In this document: positions 10,146 to 19,685 of the stretch, one piece after another
Position numbering within the stretch: position 1 is the first letter of the stretch
Layout: each line of letters starts with the position of its first letter
DNA from: Naegleria lovaniensis
Taxonomy: Eukaryota > Heterolobosea > Eutetramitea > Acrasida > Naegleriidae
Direction: 5' to 3'
Assembly: GCF_003324165.1 (NCBI RefSeq)
Contig: NW_025407829.1
Span: forward strand, 124,001 to 188,000
DNA: 64,000 bases
Made by a program: the position numbers and the translations under genes
Notes under the pieces: model-generated
Told to the model about the DNA's origin: nothing
Databases searched by the model: none
Seen by the model: only the letters and a program-made list of their open reading frames with translations

Positions 10146-12416
10146 CTAATGCAACTTTTTCTTTTTACGTTGGGGTTGAATTCGTCGTTTGGGAGGTTGT
10201 TCTTCTTCAGGCTCCTCTTCGTTTTCGCTCATTTCTTCATTGGTGTCAGAATTTTCACTATTTTCATTGTTTTCAATATTTTCATCGTCTTGTTGTTGCT
10301 CAGAATTTGAACTAAATTTTCCAAACTTCAATAAACAGGTCCAACTGAACGGAAACGGAGAAACTGGTCCATACGATGGTAATGATCCTACCGAATCATT
10401 GGCATCGTTATCGTCTTCATCGCTGGCAATGAATGATTGATGTGTCCAATATTCATCAATTTTTTGAACATGCTCCAAACATGAATCAATCACTTCTTGC
10501 GTCATTAAATGATGTTTGTGAATGAAGACTAATAAATCAACACACATGCCAATGATTGAGTGCTTCTTGCACAAATAAGTGAGCTCATCTTTGTCACCGC
10601 TCACCATTTTTCTGGAATATTCTCGAATTTTGTCGAGTTGGTACTTGAGAATGGGCAAATGGGATGCCTGTGGTAGAGGTTGTGTTAATTTGAGGGAACC
10701 CTCAGCAATAGCAAATTTTAACAGATCGATATTGTTCGTTGGGATAATATTTGGATCAATATTTTTCCACAAACAGAAATGCTTGTAAATTTCAACTTGT
10801 TTAGAAACACTAAGATCCACACGATCCACCACTGATTTTGCATCGCAATTAATTCCGTTATAAATTTGAAATGAGCTACTTCTATGGTTCATCAAGCTAA
10901 AGAAAATGAGAGAAATTGCTCTATCTTGAACTAGTAATTGTTTAAATTTCCAATATTTTTCTGGCACGATGTCTGTTTCACTGCAAGTAGTGTTCGCTTT
11001 GTCAAAAAATGAATCGATATTTCGTTCACATTTTGCATCAATGCATTTGTAATAAACTTTTCTATCCTTATTGATCCAGCTAAAATTCATTCCACCAGCT
11101 CTTGACTCAACGCAAATGATGTGTTTTAAGGCCTCCAACTTTCTCTTTGATTTGAATCCTGGTATTCTTGAAGAAACATTTGTTACAAACAGTTTGTATT
11201 CTTCTCCAACTTGTTTGTGAAAAAGTGTTTCATCCTCAATGTCTTTCAATCCATGTGGAATGATGACATCCTTGTCTTCATCCATTTTAGAAAACATCAT
11301 TTGTGTAACAGTGCTTTTAAACTTGTGAGTTTTCTTGTAAGCTTCAATTTCCTCTTTTGTTAAATTTCCTGCAAATCCTCCATGCCAATACGAATGCCAA
11401 TCAAAATTTTCATAGTATTCATCTGGATAGTCCTCCACTGGGTCATGCACGCTAACGTCTACTTGATAATTGGACATGACAGTACTGCAATTGTTAAAAA
11501 CTAGAGTTTTCAAATTTGGCATGAACTCGATCAATCTCATCAACTCATTAGTGATTTTCATGTTGCAAAAGATCACTCGAGAGGAGTATAAAAACATGGA
11601 AATAATGCGACACCACCAAGAATAGGGAGGAGTAGACTTGCTGTATTCTTTTAAAAAACCAAAATTCAAATCCATGTCAGTATGCATTGAAACAGCAAGA
11701 GTGAACATTCGTTTCCATTCCTTACACACACATTGCAATTTAAACTGATCAGGCAATTCAAGAGATTTGAAAATCTCTCTAAATATCTCGATTGGTAATC
11801 CAGCCACCCACAAATTATTTTGATTGGTTGCTGACATGACAATTGGCTCCACCACCTCATTGTCTTTTGTGTTGTTGAATGATGAATTCAAAGAAGAGGA
11901 ACTTGCTGAAGGAGGAGTTGAATAATTTGGAACCAAATGTTTGTACAATTCAACATTTCCTTCAAACCAACCAAAATGATTGCATCTTTCATTTTGAGAA
12001 CTCATTCCACATGCCCAAAATAATTTCCCCTTGTTTGGTCCTTCTTTTACAACTTGAAGCAATCGACATGGGGTATTGCTGTGTTTTCGACATGTTGGAA
12101 TTTGTAAATTTGTTGTTGTTGGTACCGATGATGACGAAGAACTTTGTTTCGTTGTTACTGATCGACTCGTATTACCCATCATCGTACTATTGCTGTTACC
12201 ATTAATATTGTTGTGATTATTGGCAGAATTATTCCGAGATGAATCATGATGATTGCTTGTTTCTGCCCATTGGAAGAAATTACATCCACGCCGAGCACAC
12301 GTATAAAACTGCCTTCCCTTGTTGGGTCCTTCTTTCGCCACAGTTAATCTCTGGGAAGGCATCGGAGGAGAGCATTTGCAATTCGGAGGAGGAGGAGGCA
12401 AAGAGCCTTCTGACAT
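10146..12416 (-). CDS. double GRF zinc finger plus F-box protein, paralogue B
   Basis: Single-exon frame; I start it at the ATG at 12416 (MSEGSLPPPPPNC, preceded by seven A residues), not at the upstream TTG in frame, giving 756 residues. It has a classical GRF finger near residues 12-50 (NCKCSPP, GPNKGRQFYTC, CNFFQWAE), a second near 105-155, and an F-box near 215 (LWVAGLPIEIFREIFKSL). The rest is collinear with the neighbouring gene at 7179-10040, including MNFSWINKDRKVYYKC and an acidic then basic tail (RIQPQRKKKK). The third finger of paralogue A is missing. The two genes are in tandem, same strand, about 105 bp apart, so they arose by local duplication. Part of the second finger is nearly identical in DNA to its counterpart in paralogue A. 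Confidence 0.85.
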   Translation of the reverse strand: MSEGSLPPPPPNCKCSPPMPSQRLTVAKEGPNKGRQFYTCARRGCNFFQWAETSNHHDSSRNNSANNHNNINGNSNSTMMGNTSRSVTTKQSSSSSSVPTTTNLQIPTCRKHSNTPCRLLQVVKEGPNKGKLFWACGMSSQNERCNHFGWFEGNVELYKHLVPNYSTPPSASSSSLNSSFNNTKDNEVVEPIVMSATNQNNLWVAGLPIEIFREIFKSLELPDQFKLQCVCKEWKRMFTLAVSMHTDMDLNFGFLKEYSKSTPPYSWWCRIISMFLYSSRVIFCNMKITNELMRLIEFMPNLKTLVFNNCSTVMSNYQVDVSVHDPVEDYPDEYYENFDWHSYWHGGFAGNLTKEEIEAYKKTHKFKSTVTQMMFSKMDEDKDVIIPHGLKDIEDETLFHKQVGEEYKLFVTNVSSRIPGFKSKRKLEALKHIICVESRAGGMNFSWINKDRKVYYKCIDAKCERNIDSFFDKANTTCSETDIVPEKYWKFKQLLVQDRAISLIFFSLMNHRSSSFQIYNGINCDAKSVVDRVDLSVSKQVEIYKHFCLWKNIDPNIIPTNNIDLLKFAIAEGSLKLTQPLPQASHLPILKYQLDKIREYSRKMVSGDKDELTYLCKKHSIIGMCVDLLVFIHKHHLMTQEVIDSCLEHVQKIDEYWTHQSFIASDEDDNDANDSVGSLPSYGPVSPFPFSWTCLLKFGKFSSNSEQQQDDENIENNENSENSDTNEEMSENEEEPEEEQPPKRRIQPQRKKKKLH

Positions 12417-12605
12417 TTTTTTTGTAACCTTTCCCAACCAACGAAAATTTCTGTAAATTGCAAGAATCGCACAAAGAGTAGATCGGACATGTTGAAGATC
12501 TGAGAACTCGCCCTTACAAAAGTAACATCAATTATCCGTTGTAAAATCTGTGGTAACCGTTCGACGATTGCCAAACTAAGCTTTTAGGATTTTCATCTCA
12601 AAAAA

Positions 12606-14425
12606 ATGTTTTTTCTATTCGTTACTCTCGCGAGCTTGTCAATGGTTGCAATCGTGCTCTTAGCTTTGGCATCTCCGAAAGTTATTCATCGGATACTTAA
12701 TGAAATATTTGGGAGAACGATTTGGGCGAGTGCTGTTTTTCGTCCCGAAGCTCCATCATTGGAAAAGTATGATTTGGAATTTTTCCCGAAACTTGAATCC
12801 GATTCATCATCCCAGAGCCATAATGATGACGATGGAAGAGAATGTAATTCAAAAATTTACAACACAAGAATTGTCAAAGTCACTCCCTGTAAAAAGAATT
12901 CTACGGAATCAGTGACATTATTGACATGCCCTGATTTATATTCTCGTTTGAGAACCAATGCTGTGTGTTATACTTTACTTTATCCTGTTCACATAGAAGA
13001 ACAAGTTTTATTGAAATCTTTGAGTCAAGTGCTTTCAGAAATTCCACTTGTTGGTGCCAAGTATTTGGAATTGGATTCTCAAAACAAAAATCATTTGAAA
13101 TTATTGAGTGAAACAGAACAAGAGTTAGTGAAAGGGAGAAAAAAGAAGATTCTCGTGTTGGACCATTCCAATGCATTTGTGAATGTGTTGATACGAGGAC
13201 AAACAGATGAAATTTCGAAACGAGTAGATGACAAATTGATGATGAAACAAGTCGAAAATTTGGATGACTTCACTGACCATGAAAGGGAAGAATTGTTTGG
13301 AGCTTTAGTTTTTGAAACAGAAACATGTTCTCCCTATTCAAAAAAGGAAATTTCAAGAATTCAGGTTACGTATTTGAAAAGTGGGAAAATGGTCTTGTCA
13401 CTGACGTTAAATCATTCTGTGGGAGGTGCAGACACGGGATATTATTTTTTGAGGTCTTGGTGTGAAATGGCTAAATTTGGAAAATTAAGTGAAATTCCAA
13501 TATTGGATCGAACTGATATGATCTATCCCAGACATTTATTAAGGTATGATTTTTTATTTAACTTATTTCATTCGGAGTTTTTTTGATTATTCTGAATTGA
13601 AACGCACACCCTGTGATGATGAAACTTGAATGGATTCATAGTAGACCATCTGAAAATGAAACAAAAGTCAACATGGAGGAGGAATATTTATTTTACAAAT
13701 ACTTACTCAGCACCATTCATTGTTTATTTTTATACAAATCCAAAGAAAGAACTTTAAATTTCTCAGTTTCAAAACTCGACCGTATGAAAGAGCAAGTTCG
13801 AAATTCCCTGTGTGAAAAACAACAAGACACTTCAAATCTCGTCATTTCTACCAATGACATCATATGTGGAATTTTATTCAAATTGATGGCACTTTCAGAT
13901 CCCTCTCTCTCCAATGAGACCATTCTCTCATTTCGTTTTGTTGCCAATTTTGCACCCAAATATCCACCTTACAACAAGAAAGGATTTCACTTTGTTGGAA
14001 ATTCTCTCATGGCCATTTGGATTCACAAAACAAAACAAGAATTATTGGACATGACCCTTAACGAATGCATTTGCATGATTCGACAACACGTACTTGTTCA
14101 ATACACCGAAGAAAATGCTCGTCAATTTATTAAGGAATCAAGCCGAGCTTATTTTGATGAAGGAAAATCAGACTTCTACAAACCAATTATTCAGAATGTA
14201 AGAACGACGTTTTCGCTCACAAATTGGTGTAAATATTCCTTTGTGCGGGATTGTGATTTTGGGAAAGGAGCACCTCAGAGATTTTTGCAGTTGGAGAAAA
14301 TGGATGCTTTGCATCATGGTTTTCTTGTGGAGAGTACTCCTGAAACTCTTCAACTGAAATGTGGATTGACGGATCGAGAGTATGAAAATTTGAGAGAGAT
14401 GTGTAAGGATTTGATAGTCGTGTGA
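12606..14425 (+). CDS. BAHD-type acyltransferase with N-terminal membrane anchor
   Basis: Two-exon model 12606-13543 and 13642-14425 (573 residues; 98-nt intron with GTATGA donor and ATAG acceptor). An alternative acceptor after 13575 would add coding-looking residues but runs into a stop, so I prefer the longer intron. The first 30 residues form a hydrophobic signal anchor. The BAHD/transferase fold is seen in NHSVGGADTGYYFLRSW followed by PILDRT, in STNDIICGILFKL, and in CDFGKGAPQRF, which takes the place of the family DFGWG motif. BAHD enzymes move acyl groups from CoA thioesters to alcohols or amines. The catalytic HxxxD appears changed to HSVGGAD, so either spacing is altered or activity is reduced. 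Substrate unknown. The family is best known in plants and fungi. Confidence 0.72.
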
Positions 14426-14523
14426 AATGACATTTTAGCATTTCTGGATTAAAATGGTAATGATAAAATCGAATCATTGTTCCATATTATGGTCGACATT
14501 TGTGCTACAAGTTGATGATAAAA

Positions 14524-16425
14524 TTATACATGTTCAATCACATTTACAGCTGCTGCATTTCCTAACTCTAAATCTCTTCCATGCTGCTTTGTATTGATCT
14601 CATACGGATCTGAATAGTGTGACGGTGCTGTCTCCAGTGAACAACACAAACATTTCCAAGAATTATCTTTGCCAGCAAACGCGTAACAATACAAGGTGCA
14701 CGAAAAGAAACATAAAAATATCAAAAAACCCAACACCATTGCTGCCACGACACCATATCCTACCTGAATGGGAATTGTAATAAATATTGGAACAATAGGA
14801 GGTCGTTTAAAAATCAATGGGAAAAATAAGCAAATGAATGAAAAGAGAATCAGAATGAGAACAATGATGAGAGTGCAAAAACCTCCAAAAATGCAACACA
14901 CAGAATACCACATGGTATCTGTCGTGGAGGCAATGGGAGGAGATTCTTTCTGTGGTGCGTCGCCATGAGCAAGTTCATGAGGATTTGAAGCTTCTTGAAG
15001 TTGTGGTTGTTCCGTTTGTGAAATCATGAACGTTTCACCGAGGTAGGCCTGTATTTGTTGTCGATAAAATCGAGAGAGTAGTTTTTTGTGACGATTCCTT
15101 CGAACGCGTTCCAATCGTTTCTTTCTCTCTTCGAGTGTATTTCCATCTTGTTTCACATGAATGTAATCAAAATCAATTTCAAAATCTGGAAAAAATCGAG
15201 TTCCAATATTATAAAACACTTCTTCCACAATTTCATGATAATGAGCAATCGCTGCTTTTTGTTTCTTGTTTTTTGGTCTATTTTTCATGTTATAAAACAC
15301 ACAAACTCCGACACAACTAATAATCGAAACGACAAAAACTCCACTAATGGCTGCAGAAAATATAGCTTCTGCCATGGATCCTCGAAATACTATAAAATAA
15401 ATCAATGCCAATGCCAACGTTCCCAAAGCAGAAGCAGTTGCTGAAATAATTAAAATAAATAAATAAATATTCACAGATTCAAACGTTGTGCATTTGAACA
15501 TTTCATCCTCTGTGATTTTTCGAATGACATCTCCCAATAATCTTAATTCTTTTCGTTGCATTTCGTTGAGATTTAATGCATGAAGAGAGACGAGAATTTG
15601 TTGTTGCTGTTCGATCGTGAGTCGAGGACGAGTTGCTTCATAACTGTGTGAAATGGAATGTGTGGAACTTGATGAATTCACTTGAGTTGCTATATTCTTA
15701 TTTTGATGTTTTTTCTTGGAAATGTGAGGATCGCTTTGTAGCATTTCCAATTCATCGGGTGTGAAATGTAAATCAGCATCAGCGAGATCCATATCTTTTT
15801 CAGTAGGATCATCATCGTGTTGATCTTGAAGTGTCTTTTTCAGTCTCTTGTGTTTTCGATGATCTTTCTTTTCAGCTTTGACATTTGACAGTGCTGCTTG
15901 GATCGGCGTCTCGTGATTCGTTGGTGTCGCGGTCGTGCCGACAAGACCTCCAAAATCCACAATCGTAGAACAAGTCAATCGAAGTGGTTCTTGCTGTGTT
16001 TCAACAAGATTATTGAGATGATCCGCTTCGCGAAACACTCGTGGTGACTCATTGAGAACGTTTTCACCACTTTTCGAATGTTTAAAATTTTCATCCTTTG
16101 CATTCGAATGATGAATATTATTATTGTTGTTGTTGTTATTATTGAAAATTCCATCATGATTGGACACTTGTTGTTGAAATAATTGACTCGGAATGATGGT
16201 AGCAATGTCGTGATGAATGATGGATGCTTCTTGGTTGTTGACGACAGGAGTAATAAGAAGAGGATTCTTGTTGGTTGTTGTTGTGGTTTCATGATGAATG
16301 TGGTTTGACACATTCTCCTGTTGTGGTTGTTGTGGAGATTCTTTTGGAGACCCTGTCCGCGTGTGATGATGGTTGTGGTCTTGTTGTTGTTGTTGTTGTG
16401 TTTCATCCACAACAACAGTTGACAT
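14524..16425 (-). CDS. four-pass membrane protein with Gln/Asn/His-rich N terminus
   Basis: Single-exon frame starting at the ATG at 16425 (MSTVVVDETQQQQQQ), the first real ATG; an upstream in-frame TTG is ignored. 633 residues. The first 310 are low complexity with Q, N, H and T runs. Four hydrophobic segments follow in two pairs: near 325-355 (IYLFILIISATASALGTL), 365-390 (ISGVFVVSIISCVGVCVFY), 520-550 (CTLIIVLILILFSFICLFF) and 560-590 (VGYGVVAAMVLGFLIFLC). A basic, charged cytosolic-type loop (ERKKRLERVRRNRHKK) lies between the pairs. No known family is recognised. It converges with the BAHD gene 98 bp away. Membrane topology is clear; function is unknown. Confidence 0.75.
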   Translation of the reverse strand: MSTVVVDETQQQQQQDHNHHHTRTGSPKESPQQPQQENVSNHIHHETTTTTNKNPLLITPVVNNQEASIIHHDIATIIPSQLFQQQVSNHDGIFNNNNNNNNNIHHSNAKDENFKHSKSGENVLNESPRVFREADHLNNLVETQQEPLRLTCSTIVDFGGLVGTTATPTNHETPIQAALSNVKAEKKDHRKHKRLKKTLQDQHDDDPTEKDMDLADADLHFTPDELEMLQSDPHISKKKHQNKNIATQVNSSSSTHSISHSYEATRPRLTIEQQQQILVSLHALNLNEMQRKELRLLGDVIRKITEDEMFKCTTFESVNIYLFILIISATASALGTLALALIYFIVFRGSMAEAIFSAAISGVFVVSIISCVGVCVFYNMKNRPKNKKQKAAIAHYHEIVEEVFYNIGTRFFPDFEIDFDYIHVKQDGNTLEERKKRLERVRRNRHKKLLSRFYRQQIQAYLGETFMISQTEQPQLQEASNPHELAHGDAPQKESPPIASTTDTMWYSVCCIFGGFCTLIIVLILILFSFICLFFPLIFKRPPIVPIFITIPIQVGYGVVAAMVLGFLIFLCFFSCTLYCYAFAGKDNSWKCLCCSLETAPSHYSDPYEINTKQHGRDLELGNAAAVNVIEHV

Positions 16426-16648
16426 TTTTATTTGTTGCTGTGTTTTTTGATTTTCAAAAATCAATCCTGTGTTGTGTCCTTTCGACTACACTAGGAGTTC
16501 GTGAGATTCAACTCGTAAACATGGTTGAAAAAACAATGAACATTTGACAGTTCTGTTCTCATAAAACCGAGTTCAGTATGGTTAGTGGAAAAACACAGTA
16601 GTATATAGTGCCAATTGGCGAACAATCAAATACCTTCTCGCACTGTCG

Positions 16649-18607
16649 CTACATGACCAAACACTTCTCCTTGTTCGAACTTGTGTTAAAATGAAGAGAA
16701 TCTCCAAAATTGAAAACATATCGAATAAAATTGTTCCAATCGATGGTGTTGGCAACTCGTGAAAATTTGTGACAAGCATGGTATTGTTGAGCGATGAGAC
16801 GTTCCAAGACCTTGTTGGAAATGTTGGTTCCTTCCATACTGCTAATTTCAACATAGATAGGAGGCACAATACTCGATGAAAAATTTCTTCGAATAATCCT
16901 GTCAACTCTTTCCTTAATTAAAATATGTTCAGCGGTATCTGTAAGAGCATCCATCTTGTTGCCACAAATGATGATTGGTATTTGTGAAATTTCAATGTAG
17001 TTTTTCTTTCGTAGAATATGTTGAATCACTTGTTGGACATATTCCAACGACTCATCTACTTGAGTCAGATCAAAAAGTAAAATAAATAAATCAAAATGTC
17101 GAATATTGTAGTCGATTAACGATTCTGATATTTCTTGTCCTACGGTGTCGTACATATCGATAGTGTATCGTTCCGTGTCAACACAAATAAATTCATCTTC
17201 TGGATTTTTGGGTTCAAAAAATTCATCGCAATTTCGATTGGAAAATTTCATCATGAACATGGATTTTCCAACATTCTTGGAGCCCATGATTGCAACATGG
17301 ATGGCTCTGGATTGGTTTTCTGTTGAAAAGTTGTCATTATGTAAATATTCTTCGTCTTCAATTTGTTGTTCACTTTTTCGAAATGTTTCATACATGATCT
17401 CATAGTTAAATGTACTGTTAGAGCTATAAGTACGTCTGTGGGAGACTCTTGACGGTGTCGATGATTGTTGAGTTGTAGCTTTCTTGTTGGGTGTTTGTAT
17501 AGTTACATTATCTGTTGTTGGAAGTCCCAGGTAATTCGATGTCGAGGACGTGCTCGATCTTTCTTGAGAGTTCGATGAATCTATTGAATTTCTAGAAACT
17601 TCAGGCGTCTTGTTAGAATTCTCTTGAGGAATATTAATATTTACAGATAAAGGGGTTCTGGGAGAAATCATAGTATTTACATTTCCAGAGTCAGCAATAT
17701 TGCTGAACGATTGAGAACGAGAGTGACGCAATTTGGCAGGTTGCTTGTTGACTTTTTTCGAAACTTCAACCGTTCTATATACAAACCAAGCATGATTAAT
17801 TTTCGAAAATAGGGCCTTATAATCTGTGACATTATTGGCCTCTTTGACTGCTGATCGATGAAAATAATCTTGCTCCAACAATAAATGATATTGAATTGGT
17901 GCCATGACATCTCCCTTTCTCAGCTCTAAAATAAATTTTCGAATATCTGTCAACACAATTTTATGTGTATCCTCATTGGTCATCCACAAGTATTTGACAA
18001 ATAATAAATCTGCATAGAAAATTGGAGCAAAATGTCTTCGTAGTACAAAGTAAAAATCTCGAGAAACGAGTTCATAATTATGAATATCATGCATGACGGT
18101 TAAACAATCGACAAGCGCCAAAATACGTTTTCCATAAAGTTTTGATGGTCTCCGAGATCGTCGCATCATGGTGTTGGTTGGAGAAAGGAATTGTTGTTGA
18201 TGATGATGATTGACGACGGTCGTGTTTGTACCATTCATCAATGTTGGGGATGGTGAATGCTGTTGTGGTGAGATGGGTGAGTAATAATCGGAAGTATAAT
18301 AATAATGATTAGCTGTAGGATCATCAATTCGTTCTGTAATGATCGGAATTAAAAATACTAAAATTCGTTTCGTAATATCCCGAGACCATGGACAAGAAGA
18401 GGCTTTACGAGCGGTTTGATTGGATGATGATAGTGAGGTAGAAGGAGAGATCCCTTTTTTAGGAGTAGCAGGTGGAGGCATTTCAATAATATTGGCTGAA
18501 AGTGAGGTTGATCTCGGAGAGCTAATAATGATATCACAACTGGAAGCGGCTCTTCCTGAGAAAGAGGCGGCAGAAGGTCTTGAATGAGAGTGTTCATCCA
18601 GAGACAT
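16649..18607 (-). CDS. Ras-like GTPase with long N-terminal extension, F-box-like segment and CaaX end
   Basis: Started at the ATG at 18607, which follows seven A residues; GTG and ATG codons further upstream are in frame but less likely. 652 residues. The C-terminal 220 residues are a Ras-superfamily G domain: P-loop GSKNVGKS (near 438), switch II DTVGQE, GNKMD, and ISSMEG in the G5 position. The protein ends in CLVM, a CaaX box for prenylation, so it should be membrane attached. The N-terminal half has Ser/Thr/Gln-rich linkers around a helical segment (residues 165-225, ELVSRDFYFVLRRHF) that resembles an F-box or its immediate follow-on. Switch I is poorly conserved. The effector and partner are unknown. 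GTPase call is firm, the F-box call is tentative. Confidence 0.82.
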   Translation of the reverse strand: MSLDEHSHSRPSAASFSGRAASSCDIIISSPRSTSLSANIIEMPPPATPKKGISPSTSLSSSNQTARKASSCPWSRDITKRILVFLIPIITERIDDPTANHYYYTSDYYSPISPQQHSPSPTLMNGTNTTVVNHHHQQQFLSPTNTMMRRSRRPSKLYGKRILALVDCLTVMHDIHNYELVSRDFYFVLRRHFAPIFYADLLFVKYLWMTNEDTHKIVLTDIRKFILELRKGDVMAPIQYHLLLEQDYFHRSAVKEANNVTDYKALFSKINHAWFVYRTVEVSKKVNKQPAKLRHSRSQSFSNIADSGNVNTMISPRTPLSVNINIPQENSNKTPEVSRNSIDSSNSQERSSTSSTSNYLGLPTTDNVTIQTPNKKATTQQSSTPSRVSHRRTYSSNSTFNYEIMYETFRKSEQQIEDEEYLHNDNFSTENQSRAIHVAIMGSKNVGKSMFMMKFSNRNCDEFFEPKNPEDEFICVDTERYTIDMYDTVGQEISESLIDYNIRHFDLFILLFDLTQVDESLEYVQQVIQHILRKKNYIEISQIPIIICGNKMDALTDTAEHILIKERVDRIIRRNFSSSIVPPIYVEISSMEGTNISNKVLERLIAQQYHACHKFSRVANTIDWNNFIRYVFNFGDSLHFNTSSNKEKCLVM

Positions 18608-18746
18608 TTTTTTGTGATTGGTTTGATAAGTAACCACATGTTGACAAGAGGTCATACACTGGAATGGACTTTGTGATTTCACTGATAAATGTCAATGCTA
18701 TATTTGAATGGTTAATAGAGCAGTGTCATTTGACAAATATTGAGAA

Positions 18747-19625
18747 TTAAGGTTTGTCCTTGTTGTTGAATTTGTCTTTGAAAATGGATCGAATGGATTC
18801 CTCGGTTTCTCGTCTAGTTTTACTCAAAGCTGCCTTGATCGGTTCAAAAAAGTCCTTATCTAAAAAGTTTTTTTCTGTTTGGACAGGAGGGGGACTATTC
18901 GATTTATGGCCATGATTTTCGCCAGGCTTGACGCCTGTAAACTTTTCAATCTGTTCTGTGTGCACAAAAGTCATAGTTGAGGCCTGTTCTTCATTGGTAA
19001 TCTCTTTCGTTTCATTGGTAGAGTTGAAAATTACCTCATCATATCGCTTTCGAGGTTGTTTTCCTTCTAAAACATCATTGATTAATAATTTCATTGCAAA
19101 ATCTGGCTGTTTTCCTTGTTTTTTCATTTCCCACAATATACTATTCACTCTTTCCGTTCGGTCATGAAGTCCAGCACATTCTTCAACTTGCGTTCTGAAT
19201 TTATCAATAGATGGATCGAGTGTTACCATCTTTTCTACCAGTTTTCTGGCATCATCTTCCGAAAGTGTAACCTTTGTTTCATTAACCACTTTAGAATTTT
19301 CTGTTCCAGAAAACAAATTTGTTAATGGCTTTCTTCCATGAACTCCTTTTTGTTTCATAATTTCAAAAACATCATCATCGGATGTCTTACGAATATTATA
19401 CACATATCCGATGGTGGTATGAAATTCTCTTTGATGACGATTCATATTTACAATCATCATTGCGTTTCTCTTTTCCAAAAATTCCCATTTGCGGTCGTAA
19501 AATTTCGAAAAACTCCTTCCCATCATATTATTTGTACACATCATCATTGCTGCACCATTTCCGTGCTGGAAATAATAATCATGACGGAATGAGGAAAAAC
19601 TTTTCAAGTACGCACGTTGCATCAT
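18747..19625 (-). CDS. probable mitochondrial protein, unknown function
   Basis: Single-exon frame of 292 residues. The N terminus (MMQRAYLKSFSSFRHDYYF) is rich in Arg, Ser and aromatic residues and lacks acids, as in mitochondrial presequences, and further Arg/Met-rich stretches follow. The middle has a helical charged region (LSEDDARKLVEKMVTLDPS, then WEMKKQGKQPDFAMKLLI), and the C terminus is Lys-rich. I do not recognise the family. The start is 60 bp from the divergent gamma-glutamyltransferase gene, so both share a very short upstream region. The mitochondrial location is inferred from composition alone. Confidence 0.6.
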   Translation of the reverse strand: MMQRAYLKSFSSFRHDYYFQHGNGAAMMMCTNNMMGRSFSKFYDRKWEFLEKRNAMMIVNMNRHQREFHTTIGYVYNIRKTSDDDVFEIMKQKGVHGRKPLTNLFSGTENSKVVNETKVTLSEDDARKLVEKMVTLDPSIDKFRTQVEECAGLHDRTERVNSILWEMKKQGKQPDFAMKLLINDVLEGKQPRKRYDEVIFNSTNETKEITNEEQASTMTFVHTEQIEKFTGVKPGENHGHKSNSPPPVQTEKNFLDKDFFEPIKAALSKTRRETEESIRSIFKDKFNNKDKP

Positions 19626-19685
19626 TTTTTAACTATTGAATTTCCAAAAATTGCCTCTTCGATTAAAAGATCCCATTCAAAAAAA

